DNA of 64,000 nt from Bog-473 sp963840245 (GTDB lineage: Bacteria > Actinomycetota > Acidimicrobiia > Acidimicrobiales > RAAP-2): assembly GCA_963840245.1 (NCBI GenBank), contig CAWIYI010000014.1, forward strand, positions 124,001-188,000, written 5' to 3'. A program made the translations under genes and the position numbers. A model generated the notes under the pieces. It searched no databases. It was given only the letters and a program-made list of their open reading frames with translations, and was not told the DNA's origin. Of this stretch, positions 8,399 to 16,743 are shown piece after piece. The first letter of the stretch is position 1; every line of letters begins with the position of its first letter.

Positions 8399-9550
8399 AT
8401 GAGCGCGAGCACGGGTGAGGACGAGGGTGTACGCCCGACCGGCAAGTTCAGGGTCTACCTCGGCGCGGCGGCCGGCGTGGGCAAGACGTGCGCCATGCTC
8501 GACGAGGGGTGGCGGCGATTCCAGCGCGGGGCGGACGTGGTCGTCGGATTCGTCGAGACCCACAAGCGCCCCTACACCTTGGCGCAGATGCGTGACCTTC
8601 CGGTCGTGCCGAGAAAGAAGGTGGTGTACCGCGACTCGGAATGGGAGGAGATGGACCTCGACGCGGTGCTGGCCCGCAAGCCCAAAGTGGTCCTGATCGA
8701 CGAGCTCGCCCACACCAATGTGCCGGGCTCGGGACGTCACGAGAAGCGGTGGGAGGACGTTCTCGAGATCCTCGACGCCGGCATCGCGGTGATCTCGACG
8801 GTCAACGTCCAGCACATCGAGTCGTTGGCCGACGCGGTCGAGCGGATCACCGGTGTGGGTGTGCGTGAGCGCGTGCCCGACTGGGTCGTGCGGCGGGCCG
8901 ATCAGCTCGAGCTGATCGACTCATCGGCGGACCAGCTGCGCCGGCGCATGCTGCACGGCAACATCTACCCGGAGAACAAGGTCCCGGCCGCCTTGAACGG
9001 GTTCTTCCGTACCGAGAACCTGGCTGCGTTGCGCGAGCTGGCGCTGCGCTTCGTGGCCGACGAGACGGAGGAGGAGCTCCTCGAGTACCTGCGGTCCAAG
9101 GGAGCGGCGGGCGAGCTCTGGGAGACGACCGAGCGGATCATGGTGGCGGTGACCGGGGCGCCCGGCAACGCTTCGGTGATCAGACGGGCGGCGCGTATCG
9201 CGGCCCGGGTCAAGGCGCCGCTGGTTGCCATCCACGTGGTGTCCGGCGACGCCGAAGCCTCACAGGCGAGCACGGCCGAGCTGGAGGAGCTGGTGACAGC
9301 GGTCGGGGGCACGTGGCAACGGGTGGAGGGGGACGACGTGGCCAAGACGATTTTCGCTGCCGCCGTCGATCAGCAGATCACCCAGATCGTCATCGGGACG
9401 TCGCGCCTCACCCGCTGGCAGTCGATGACGCGAGGCTCGGTCGTTCAGCAGATCTTGCGGATGGCGTCCGAGAACGACATCGACCTGCACGTCATTGCCC
9501 GCCGGGAGGACTTGAAGGATCGCTCCGCCGCGGACAGCGACGCCGGCTAG
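8399..9550 (+). CDS. KdpD N-terminal sensor/USP protein, kinase-less
   Basis: The 383-aa protein carries the KdpD domain (Walker A GAAAGVGKT at about 22-30, Walker B-like VVLIDELAHTNVPGS) and a universal-stress-protein domain from about residue 240 (ERIMVAVTGAPGNASVIRRAARIA, then VIGTSRLTRW). In E. coli these form the cytoplasmic N-terminus of KdpD and bind nucleotides. Here they form a separate soluble protein transcribed divergently from the kinase. ATG at 8399 with a GGCGAGGTGG ribosome site is preferred over GTG at 8357. It presumably docks on the separate kinase. The end overlaps the next gene by four bases. Confidence 0.88.
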   Translation: MSASTGEDEGVRPTGKFRVYLGAAAGVGKTCAMLDEGWRRFQRGADVVVGFVETHKRPYTLAQMRDLPVVPRKKVVYRDSEWEEMDLDAVLARKPKVVLIDELAHTNVPGSGRHEKRWEDVLEILDAGIAVISTVNVQHIESLADAVERITGVGVRERVPDWVVRRADQLELIDSSADQLRRRMLHGNIYPENKVPAALNGFFRTENLAALRELALRFVADETEEELLEYLRSKGAAGELWETTERIMVAVTGAPGNASVIRRAARIAARVKAPLVAIHVVSGDAEASQASTAELEELVTAVGGTWQRVEGDDVAKTIFAAAVDQQITQIVIGTSRLTRWQSMTRGSVVQQILRMASENDIDLHVIARREDLKDRSAADSDAG

Positions 9551-10261
9551 GTCCCCGACAGATCGGCGAAGGCGGCGTCGGCCGCCGTCCGCGCGGCCAC
9601 TTGCATGCAGCGGTTGAGGTGGGCGAGAGCCTTGGCGCGGCGGGGGTCGCGGGCGAGGTACTTGGCCACCGCCACCGGATCGGCCGACCCGTCCGGCTTG
9701 CTCAAGGAGAACACGGCCTGGTCCACGATGTGCTCGTCGGGGCGGTCACTGATGCCCCGGTAGACCGACCAGTCGACGCCGGCCTCTTCGCACACTTCGG
9801 CCACACCGGCCGCCTCCATGTCCACGGCGCCGAACCCCCGCGCGAGGATCGGGCCCCAGACGTTGTCGTCGTCGAAGAGCCCGTCGGTGGTCATGAGCGC
9901 GCCCGAGGCCTGTCGCGGCGGGATCGGATGGGTGCCGAACACAGGCCCATCGGGATAGAGCTGGACCCGTTCGGGCACCATGAGCGCGCCCACCGGAAGG
10001 GCGGGATCGAGCCCACCGGCGATCCCGATCACCATGACGTGGTCGATCGACCCGCTCGACAGCGCGCGTGCGGTCGCCTCGCGAGCCAGCGCCGGGCCCA
10101 TGCCCGTCACCAAGGATCCGACCCACCAGGCACCCGCGTTCCCGGAGTGCGAGAAGACCGCGTCACCGGACGTGGCCCGTAGGCCGAAGGACTGCACGAT
10201 CGCCTTGAGTTCGGGTTGCATCGGGAGCGAGCACGGCCACTCGTTTGCTCGTCGCGGTCAC
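9547..10261 (-). CDS. Nucleoside phosphorylase / MTA-SAH nucleosidase-like (one-base frameshift near start)
   Basis: The product of about 237 aa belongs to the PNP/UDP phosphorylase superfamily. It shows the glycine-rich VMVIGIAGGL strand, the VPERVQLYPDG region and the purine/ribose-binding signature DMEAAGVAEV with its conserved Glu. It would cleave a nucleoside such as methylthioadenosine, but the substrate cannot be read from the sequence. Reading from ATG 10221 lacks the first beta strand. Upstream, GTG at 10261 opens a frame encoding VTATSKRVAVLAP that joins MQPELKAIV if one G before the ATG is removed, so a one-base indel is likely here too. Confidence 0.7.
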
Positions 10262-10322
10262 GTCTTCATCATGCCCGATCGTTGGCTAGCGTGGGCAACC
10301 CGGTCAGCGAGAGAGGGGTGTC

Positions 10323-10697
10323 ATGCCGAGTGCCGAACAGGTCGTCAGGGATTTCTGTGCTGCGGCGAGCACGCGGGATCCCAAGCTGTTGCGCGCCTTC
10401 TTCGCGGACGACGTCGTCTATCACAACATCCCGATGGAGCCTGCCGAGGGGATCGAGGCGACCATGGCCGTCATCGACATGTTCCTCGGCATGTGCGATG
10501 CCCTCGAATTCGAGGTGCACCATCTGGCCAGCGACGGCGAAACGGTGCTGACCGAGCGTTCGGACATCTTCACCATCAACGGGAAGTCCGCTCCCCTCCC
10601 CGTCATGGGTGCCTTCCACGTCACGGACGGGAAGATCACCGCATGGCGGGACTACTTCGACATGGCGCAGGTGACCGCCATGTTCGAAGCGGGGTAA
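10323..10697 (+). CDS. Limonene-1,2-epoxide hydrolase-like / SnoaL-fold protein
   Basis: The 124-aa protein has the NTF2-like cone fold. Features point to the limonene-epoxide-hydrolase branch: a first helix with AAASTRDPKLLRAFFADDVVYHNIPMEP, an Arg-x-Asp pair in LTERSDIF and a late Asp in WRDYFDMAQ. These correspond to the Arg-Asp-Asp triad that activates water in LEH enzymes. The real substrate is unknown. ATG at 10323 follows a GAGAGAGGG stretch at a good distance. It stands alone between minus-strand genes. Confidence 0.75.
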   Translation: MPSAEQVVRDFCAAASTRDPKLLRAFFADDVVYHNIPMEPAEGIEATMAVIDMFLGMCDALEFEVHHLASDGETVLTERSDIFTINGKSAPLPVMGAFHVTDGKITAWRDYFDMAQVTAMFEAG

Positions 10698-10743
10698 CGG
10701 CGCCCGGCGAAGCAGTCCGCTCCTGGCGGCAGGCCGCTGATGC

Positions 10744-11253
10744 TCAGTAGCTGTGGCACTGCCCCGGTGCGTCGGGCGGTCCTCCGACGTAGCGGGCCTC
10801 CCAGGCCAGTTGCACGCTCAGCGGAGCGCTGCCGGCGGTCGGGTAGCCCTCGAAATGATGCCACTCGAGGATGCCGAAGTACCCGGCGTTCGGGTCGTTG
10901 CGACCGCCCTCCTCGCAGATGGCGGTCGGCATCCATGCGGCCGGGATCGTGTGCTCCTGGGCGGCGACCGCCTGGGATATGGCCAGGTCCTTGAAAAAGG
11001 TGGCCTGCTGGGCCGCCTGGACTGCGTTGGCGTAGTTCACCATTTGAGCGACCTTGCGCGCCTGTGAGTAGGACATCAACTTGTCGTTGGTGCGATCCGC
11101 CTGAGGCGTATCGGCACCCCGGTGCGAGCTGACCGCCTGGTGGCGTGTCGCCTGTGCCACGGCGGGATCGCTGCTGAACAGCGACATGAGTGCAGTTGGA
11201 ACGGTTACAACAGTGACGGCCACGGCCGTCGCGAGTGCAGTGCGGATGGGCAC
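10744..11253 (-). CDS. Secreted transglycosylase-like protein (Rpf-type), paralogue A
   Basis: The 169-aa exported protein starts with GTG behind GGGAGGTGCC. It has an N-terminal hydrophobic segment (ALATAVAVTVVTVPTALMSLF) ending in an Ala-rich possible cleavage region, then a helix (LMSYSQARKVAQMVNYANAVQAAQ). The C-terminal catalytic module starts at WMPTAICEEGGRNDPNAGYFGI and ends in PGQCHSY. The Glu in ICEEGG is the probable acid catalyst of a lysozyme-like fold, and two Cys could pair. It would cut peptidoglycan outside the membrane, as resuscitation-promoting-factor-like proteins do. Leader, signal and first helix are shared with the gene at 11482, indicating duplication. Confidence 0.78.
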   Translation of the reverse strand: MPIRTALATAVAVTVVTVPTALMSLFSSDPAVAQATRHQAVSSHRGADTPQADRTNDKLMSYSQARKVAQMVNYANAVQAAQQATFFKDLAISQAVAAQEHTIPAAWMPTAICEEGGRNDPNAGYFGILEWHHFEGYPTAGSAPLSVQLAWEARYVGGPPDAPGQCHSY

Positions 11254-11403
11254 GGCACCTCCCTTCTTCGGGCGTGCAGTCGGTGCACGCCTGGCTCTGA
11301 TCGGTGTCGGCGGGCTCCGGCCAAGTGCATTCGCGCCCCGAACGGCGAGCAGGAAGGCGTCGCTCGTTCTGGCTGGTCGCCGCAGGGTGTGCGGCCGGTT
11401 GTG
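11254..11403 (-). promoter_or_regulatory. Structured 5' leader of transglycosylase A (duplicated element)
   Basis: This roughly 150-base leader is strongly conserved with the leader at 12159-12303. It contains a GCCGCA/TGCGGC hairpin at its distal end. Directly upstream of the ribosome site, an 8-bp hairpin (11271-11291, arms GGCGTGCA and TGCACGCC, 5-base loop) occupies the place where the other copy has a different sequence of the same shape. It may be a cis-regulatory RNA controlling translation of the cell-wall enzyme. I could not match it to a known riboswitch. Confidence 0.5.
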
Positions 11404-11481
11404 AGTCCCTCTTTGGAGTTGTTGCTCGGTGTCGACCTCAATTCCGGGCCTCGGCGCGCCGGGGCCATCGGCGGTTCGTCC

Positions 11482-12158
11482 TTACAGCCCGCAGACGTAG
11501 CGGGTGGTCCAGGGTGCCCATCCGCGCTGGGAGTAGAGCTTGAGCGCGGCCGCATCCTGGACGGCTGCCGGGTAGTCCTGGGCGGGTGAGGGCAAGCCGG
11601 TCAGCGAATTCCACGTCCCGAACTCGAACTGGTACGCGCCGCCGTTGCCCACGGCGTAGTTGCCGCCGGATTCGTGCTGACGGATGCAGGCCCAGTCGGC
11701 CGTGTTGGTGCTGGTGGCATCGGAGCCACCTCCGGAAGCGACCGGTGCCGGTGTCGCCGCAGCGGCGGCCTGAGCCGACGCGGCTGCCGCGGCCGCTGCT
11801 GCGCGTGCCGTGGCTGCCGCCTGCGCGGCGGCCTGTTGCTGCTGTTGTTGTGGAGCTGCTGCTGCTGCGCCGCGACCGCCTTCAGATAGGCGAACTCGGT
11901 GAGGTAGGTCTTCACCTGAGCGGCTTTCACAGCGTTGGCGTAGGTCACCATGGCGGCGGCCTTCTGGGCTTGGGCGTACGACATCAACGTGTCGTTGATG
12001 CGCACGGCATGGTGCATGTGGGCACCCTGGTGCTGGCTGCTTGCCTCTTGGCGGGACAACCGCGCCGAAGCGGCGGGGCTACTGCTGGAAAACGCGAAAA
12101 AGATCGCGGGTATGGCTATGACGGCTACCGCCGTCCCTAGTGCAATGCGGATCCGCAC
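11482..12158 (-). CDS. Secreted transglycosylase-like protein (Rpf-type), paralogue B (one-base frameshift)
   Basis: The product starts with GTG after GGGAGGTGCC. It has a signal-like segment (IALGTAVAVIAIPAIFFAF), a helix like that of paralogue A (LMSYAQAQKAAAMVTYANAVKAAQ), a Gln/Ala-rich linker, and a transglycosylase domain starting DWACIRQHESGGNYAVGNG and ending TTRYVCGL. The Glu in HESGG is the expected catalytic acid. The frame breaks inside the CAG/GCA-repeat linker at about 11836-11875, where one base appears to be missing. After correction the protein has about 225 residues. It likely remodels peptidoglycan. The Ala-rich linker contains long runs of GC-rich triplets, prone to both slippage and sequencing error. 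Confidence 0.72.
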
Positions 12159-12303
12159 GGCACCTCCCTTCGTCGGGCGCGCGAGGCGCGCCAGGCTCTG
12201 CTCGGTGTGGGCGGGCTCCGGCCATTGCATTCGCGCCCCGAACGGCGAGCGGGAAGGCGTCGTCCGTTCTGGCTTGTCGCCGCAGGGTGTGCGGCCGGTT
12301 GTG
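12159..12303 (-). promoter_or_regulatory. Structured 5' leader of transglycosylase B (duplicated element)
   Basis: This leader is very similar to 11254-11403, including the distal GCCGCA/TGCGGC hairpin and the GGGGCGCGAATGCA and GGCCGGAGCCCGCC blocks. The hairpin before the ribosome site (12176-12192, arms GGCGCG and CGCGCC, 5-base loop) differs in sequence from the other copy but keeps the pairing. That compensatory change argues for a functional RNA fold. Confidence 0.5.
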
Positions 12304-12558
12304 TGCAGCCCCTGGATTGGTCCTGGGTGGTGCCCTCGATTCACTGTCCCGGCCGGGCCCGCAGGCGGGCGCGTCGAGACTTCGATCAGTCTGAACGATC
12401 CGCCTTGGCCGTCTGCTTTCGGTATGCAGCTGGAACTCTGCTCACAGCATGCATGTGAAAGGCCAATTCGGATTTGCAGTGAGCAATCTACCGGACGGTA
12501 ACCGGAGGCAGGGTTCACCGGCCTCTTCACCGGGTTGACCTGGGCATATATGGCTGAT
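12304..12558. other. Intergenic stretch without a recognised gene
   Basis: The region lies between the leader of transglycosylase B and the control region of the acyl-CoA ligase. It should contain the promoter for the minus-strand transglycosylase gene. I see no coding pattern. Confidence 0.5.
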
Positions 12559-12580
12559 CTTTGTGATGGGATTCACAAAG
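12559..12580. promoter_or_regulatory. Perfect CRP/GlxR-type operator
   Basis: The palindrome is CTTTGTGA, six bases (TGGGAT), then TCACAAAG: a perfect 8-bp inverted repeat containing the CRP-family consensus TGTGA-N6-TCACA. It lies about 190 bp upstream of the acyl-CoA ligase in a locally AT-rich stretch (12540-12650) unlike its GC-rich surroundings. A cAMP-responsive regulator of the CRP/GlxR family is the natural candidate to bind it. Confidence 0.75.
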
Positions 12581-12768
12581 TACCAGGTCGGCGGGTCGCA
12601 TTTAACGAAATAAAGGACATAAATTTGCCCTCAATTTTCAAGAAAAGGCGCCTGACCAGTAGCAACGCTCATCTTCCAAGACGCTCAGAGCGCCCCCAGC
12701 TCCGCGCACCGCCGCCGTCGCGCTGCGTAGGGTCCCCTGCCGAAAGGGTCGCAACGAGGAGGTCATTG

Positions 12769-14374
12769 GTGGCATCGAACGTCACTGTCACTGAAGAGGA
12801 CCGCTACACGGTGGCGGGGTTGATCCGTCACCTGGCCCGCCAACACGCAGACGACGAGATGTTGGTCCAGGACGGCGAGCGGCGGACCTGGGCGGCAGAG
12901 TTCGACATGGCCTGTCGCGTCGCGCAGGCGGCCCGGCGCGAGGGGCTTGGGGTCGGCGACCGGATCGCCTTCCTCGACCGCAACGGCATCGCGTACTTCG
13001 ACTTTCTCTTCGGGGGCTCGCTCATCGGTGCAGTGAACGTCGCGGTCAACTGGCGTCTGGCGCCCGCCGAGATGGCGGCGATCATCGACGATTCCGGCGC
13101 GCCGCTCTTGGCGATCCACGTCGACTACCTTCCGGCGTTGGCCGACATGGGGAGCGATCTGCCCTCCGTCCGACGCATCGTGGTCTTCGGCGGCAACGCG
13201 GCAATTGCCGACCCGCGGTCCGTGTCCTTCGACGAATGGATCGACGGCAGCCCCGCTCAGGACCCGGGCCACACCGGAGGGCCCGACGAGGTGAGCATGC
13301 AGCTCTACACGTCCGGGACGACCGGCTTGCCCAAGGGCGTCATGCTGACCAATGCCAACCTGTCCACAGCCATCACAGAAGCCGGCATCACGTTCCACAT
13401 CTCCGACGACACCGTCAGCCTGGTCGCCATGCCGCTCTTTCACATCGGCGGTTCCGGCTGGGCGTTGTGCGCCATGTCCCGCGGCGGGCGGTCGATCATC
13501 TTGCGCGACGTGGACCCGGCTCTGCTGTTGGAATTGATCGCCGCCGAGCGGATCACCGAGATGTTCGTCGTGCCGGCCGTGCTGATGCTCCTCCTGGCCA
13601 CGCCCACGCTGGGCGTGACCGACCTGTCGAGCCTGCGACTCGTCTTCTACGGTGCCTCCCCGATCGCTGAGGACGTCCTCGTCAAGTGCATGGCGGCGTT
13701 CGGGTGTGGCTTCTGCCAGGTCTACGGGATGACCGAGACCACCGGTGCCATCACGGCGCTGCCGTTCGAGGACCACGATCCGGACGGACCGCGCCGTGGT
13801 CTCCTGCGCTCTGCCGGCAAACCTCACCAGTCGGTCCGGCTGCGGGTGGTCGACCCTGACAGCGGTCGCGACGTCGCGCTCGGCGAGGTGGGGGAGGTCT
13901 GGACGCGTTCGCCGTACAACATGGCGGGCTATTGGGGGAAGCCGGAGGAGACGGCCGCGACCATCGACAGTGGCGGTTGGCTCCGCACGGGTGACGCAGG
14001 GTATTTCGACGCGGACGGCTATCTGTACCTGCACGACCGGATCAAGGACATGGTGGTCAGCGGGGGCGAGAACATCTATCCGGCCGAGGTCGAGAACGTG
14101 CTGCTCTCGCACCCGGCCATCGTCGACGCCGCGGTCATCGGCGTGCCCGACGAGAGGTGGGGAGAGACGGTCAAGGCGATCGTCGTCCTCGGCCCCGGGC
14201 GAGACGCTCGACGAGGGAGCCGTGATCGAGTACTGCCGCAGCCACCTGGCTCACTACAAGTGCCCGACGTCGGTCGACGCCACCGACGCCCTGCCCCGCA
14301 ACCCTTCGGGCAAGATCCTGAAACGTGAGCTGCGGGCGCCGTATTGGGCCGACAGGGGACGCTCCATCAACTGA
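12769..14374 (+). CDS. Fatty-acyl-CoA ligase, FadD-like (one-base frameshift near C-terminus)
   Basis: This acyl-CoA synthetase of about 535 aa belongs to the ANL superfamily and activates a carboxylic acid through an acyl-adenylate to its CoA thioester. Visible motifs are the P-loop LYTSGTTGLPKGV, QVYGMTETTGAI, the GEVWTRSPYNMAGYW region, GWLRTGDAGYF and the catalytic-lysine tail NPSGKILKRELR. GTG at 12769 is chosen because GAGGAGG lies six bases before it. The final 60 residues lie one frame over, joined in the GGCCCCGGG run at 14191-14199 by removing one base. A CRP-type site upstream suggests carbon-source control. Chain-length specificity is unknown. Confidence 0.9.
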
Positions 14375-14378
14375 GGCC

Positions 14379-14516
14379 GTGGAGCCCGAGCAGGCAGTTG
14401 CGTTGCTGCGGGAGCTGACTGGTGAGGCCTACGAGCTGCGTGGGGGTCGTGCCCGCGCGTCTGGTGTGCGCCGGGAGCTCGTTCGTCAGGCGCTGTCGCA
14501 GTGCCGGTTACTTCTG
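14379..14516 (+). CDS. Possible small helical protein (uncertain)
   Basis: A GTG frame five bases after the ligase stop encodes EPEQAVALLRELTGEAYELR and continues as a charged, helix-like stretch. It would end naturally at TGA 14514-14516 only if one base near 14509 is an insertion. Uncorrected, the frame runs on into antisense of dipZ. The amphipathic composition looks protein-like, but I recognise no family. It slightly overlaps the 3' end of the convergent csbD gene. Confidence 0.25.
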
Positions 14517-14702
14517 AGTGTCGGGCGCGCCGCTGCGCACTGCGTCCTTCACTTTTTCGCCGGCCTGCTTGAGATGGCCAACCATCTCCTCGGCCTTGCC
14601 CTCGTCCTCCAGGTCCTTGTTCCCGACGGCACGGCCGGCGACATCCTTGGCCTTGCCCCGTGCCGTCTCCGCCGCATGTCGAGCCTTGTCTTCGAGCGCC
14701 AT
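14508..14702 (-). CDS. CsbD family stress protein
   Basis: The 64-residue hydrophilic protein is rich in Ala, Lys and Glu, with the CsbD pattern of repeated KA(K/R)xxAG segments (DKARHAAETARGKAKDVAGRAVGN, then a KAEEMVGHLKQAGEKVKD tail). CsbD is a general-stress protein under sigma-B control in Bacillus; its biochemical role is not established. ATG at 14702 follows GGAGGTACGAACG. A sigma-F/B-like promoter (14736-14760) lies about 34 bases upstream, fitting stress induction by the SigF factor encoded at 27549. Confidence 0.85.
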   Translation of the reverse strand: MALEDKARHAAETARGKAKDVAGRAVGNKDLEDEGKAEEMVGHLKQAGEKVKDAVRSGAPDTQK

Positions 14703-14735
14703 CGTTCGTACCTCCTGTGTCGCCCTTCAGGGTGC

Positions 14736-14760
14736 ATACCCGGACAACCCGTGAGCGAAC
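14736..14760 (-). promoter_or_regulatory. Candidate sigma-F/sigma-B promoter of csbD
   Basis: On the minus strand, GTTC (14760-14757) is followed by 15 bases and GGGTAT (14741-14736). This closely fits the actinobacterial SigF/SigB consensus GTTT-N15-17-GGGTAT, with one mismatch in the -35. It is placed correctly for the csbD start at 14702. Confidence 0.6.
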
Positions 14761-14777
14761 CCGAAGGCGCGCTGGTG

Positions 14778-16592
14778 CTATCCGAAGGTGAAGTCGTAGG
14801 CCTCGACGCCCGGCGACACGGTCAAGGTGAGCTCTCCGGTTTGCAGCACGCTCCCCGAGAACAGCGTGTAGAGCTTCGGGATGCCGGAGATCGGCACGGT
14901 GGTCAGATGTCGGCCGTTGTAGGACACACCGACGGTGCCCTCGCCGCTCATGACCAGGTAGACGTCGTCCGCGGTGAACTGCAGGTCGAGTGTCGCGTTG
15001 GAGCCGGCCGTGGCCTCCTCGTTGTGCACGGTCCAGGTTCCGCCGAACGCGAGGCTGTTCGAAGGGATGCTCGATGGTGCGTGGTACACGATCGCCTTGT
15101 TCGGCACCACCGCAGTGCCGACCTCGTTGTTCAGTCGCTCGTCGCCCACATAGCTCTCGGGTGTGATGTCGTTGGTCGGGGTCTTGTCGGGGACGTCGGT
15201 GCGGGCGGGGAGGTTGGTGACCCCGTTGGCGCTGAGGAGCATCCTGATGTTGTCCTCCATGGTGCTGTAGCCGCCCTCCCCGAAGGTGTAGGCGCGCACG
15301 ACGCCGGTGGGATCGATGAGGTAGTCCGCCGGCCAGTACTCGTTGTTGTAGGCGTCCCAGGTGGCCAGGTTGTCGTCCACGGCGACCGGGTAGTCGATGC
15401 CAAGGTTGCCGGCCGCGCTCTCGACGTTGGAGACCACGTGCTCGAAGGCGAATTCGGGTGCCGACACCCCGACCACCACCAGCCCGTCGTTCTTGTAGTC
15501 GTTGTACCAGCCCTCCACGTGGGGGAGCGCGCGCTGGCAGTTGATGCACGAGTAGGTCCAGAAGTCGACCAGGACCACCTTGCCGCGCAGGTCGGGCAGT
15601 GACAGGGGTTTGTCGCCCGGAGTGTTGAACCAGGTGGTGATTCCCGTGAAGTTCGGGGCTCGGCCCAGGTCCGGCAGGTTGGTCTTGTTGGGCATGAACA
15701 CCGACGGCTTCTGCGGTGCGGTGGGTGTGGCGTGCGGGGCGGTCGTCGTGGTCGTCGCCCCGGCCACCAGGTGGCCACTCTGCGAGTTGCCCTGGTCGGT
15801 GGCGGCGCAGGTGGCCTTCTTGCCCTCGAGCTTGGCGTTGGCCGCGGCGAACTGGTTCTGGTGCTCTCCGCTCAGATGCTGCAGTTGGGTGCAGGCTGAA
15901 TCGGTCGATTCGATGTGGTCCTCGAGGGCGCTCGTGTAGCCCGGCACGTCGCGCTGTAGGGCTCCCAGCCAGTTGAAGGCGATGGCCAACGTGGCGACCC
16001 CGAGGATCACCCCGGCCACCTTGCGGACGGTGGGCAGGTGACTGCGCAGCGACGACCACGACGTCGTGGCCCGCTGCGCGACGACGGCCAGCACGAGAAG
16101 CGGAATGGTGACGCCGAGCGCGTAGAAGAGTGTGACGAGGAGCGAGGTCGCCCCGGCGTGATGGTGCGCGGCTGCGACCGAGATCGCGGTGAGCACCGGT
16201 CCGGCGCACGGGACGAAGACGAGACCGAGGCTCAGGCCGAGGACGAAGCCGCCTCCCTCGTTGGCATAGCGCGATGCTCCGAGCCGCGCGAAGGGACGCT
16301 CGATCACCTCTCCGATCTTGGGGATGAGGAGGCCCACCGACAGGAGGCCGAGCAGGGCGACGCCCAACCAGAACAAGAGGTCCTGGGGGAGATGGAGGAA
16401 GCTGAGCAACGAGCTGGCGAAGAGGACGGAGAGGCTGAAGCTCACTACCAGCCCGGCGATGATCACGTAGGGCCGCCGCTTGCTGGTTGCCGTCGAGCCA
16501 CCCGCCATGACGACGGGGATGACGGGCACGATGCAAGGAGACAGCCCGGTGATCAGCCCACCGAGGAATGCGACGACGAGGAGCTCACCCAT
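14778..16592 (-). CDS. dipZ: DipZ-type thiol-redox protein (CcdA membrane domain plus thioredoxin domain)
   Basis: The 604-aa membrane protein begins with a CcdA/DsbD-like six-helix domain carrying the paired cysteines in GLSPCIVPVIP and VFVPCAGPVL. A Ser/Thr/Ala-rich linker (about residues 225-290) follows, then a periplasm-side thioredoxin-like domain with the redox motif SCINC, and a C-terminal beta-rich DipZ domain (TWTVHNEEATAGSNATLDLQF). It passes reducing power from the cytoplasm to extracytoplasmic thiols. ATG at 16592 starts directly before the first helix; a longer in-frame start at 16751 would add an unlikely Arg/Pro-rich leader. Confidence 0.9.
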   Translation of the reverse strand: MGELLVVAFLGGLITGLSPCIVPVIPVVMAGGSTATSKRRPYVIIAGLVVSFSLSVLFASSLLSFLHLPQDLLFWLGVALLGLLSVGLLIPKIGEVIERPFARLGASRYANEGGGFVLGLSLGLVFVPCAGPVLTAISVAAAHHHAGATSLLVTLFYALGVTIPLLVLAVVAQRATTSWSSLRSHLPTVRKVAGVILGVATLAIAFNWLGALQRDVPGYTSALEDHIESTDSACTQLQHLSGEHQNQFAAANAKLEGKKATCAATDQGNSQSGHLVAGATTTTTAPHATPTAPQKPSVFMPNKTNLPDLGRAPNFTGITTWFNTPGDKPLSLPDLRGKVVLVDFWTYSCINCQRALPHVEGWYNDYKNDGLVVVGVSAPEFAFEHVVSNVESAAGNLGIDYPVAVDDNLATWDAYNNEYWPADYLIDPTGVVRAYTFGEGGYSTMEDNIRMLLSANGVTNLPARTDVPDKTPTNDITPESYVGDERLNNEVGTAVVPNKAIVYHAPSSIPSNSLAFGGTWTVHNEEATAGSNATLDLQFTADDVYLVMSGEGTVGVSYNGRHLTTVPISGIPKLYTLFSGSVLQTGELTLTVSPGVEAYDFTFG

Positions 16593-16743
16593 GCGAGTCG
16601 GTCTGCTGGGGATCGAAAGCGGGCATTGATGCCTCTCTCCTTGGGGAACGTCCCCTGTGCCGAAGTTAGCGGCCGGCCCCCGCGGGCGGGTGTCGCCCCC
16701 CACGGAATGACGGCGGGCCCGCCGCACTGCAGACTGTGCAACG

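Noticed and set aside
11254..12303. c-di-AMP (ydaO) riboswitch upstream of the transglycosylase genes
   Set aside because: The expected GGGGTGAATC and CCCGACAGCTAAC-type core elements are not present in either leader; only the general context fits.
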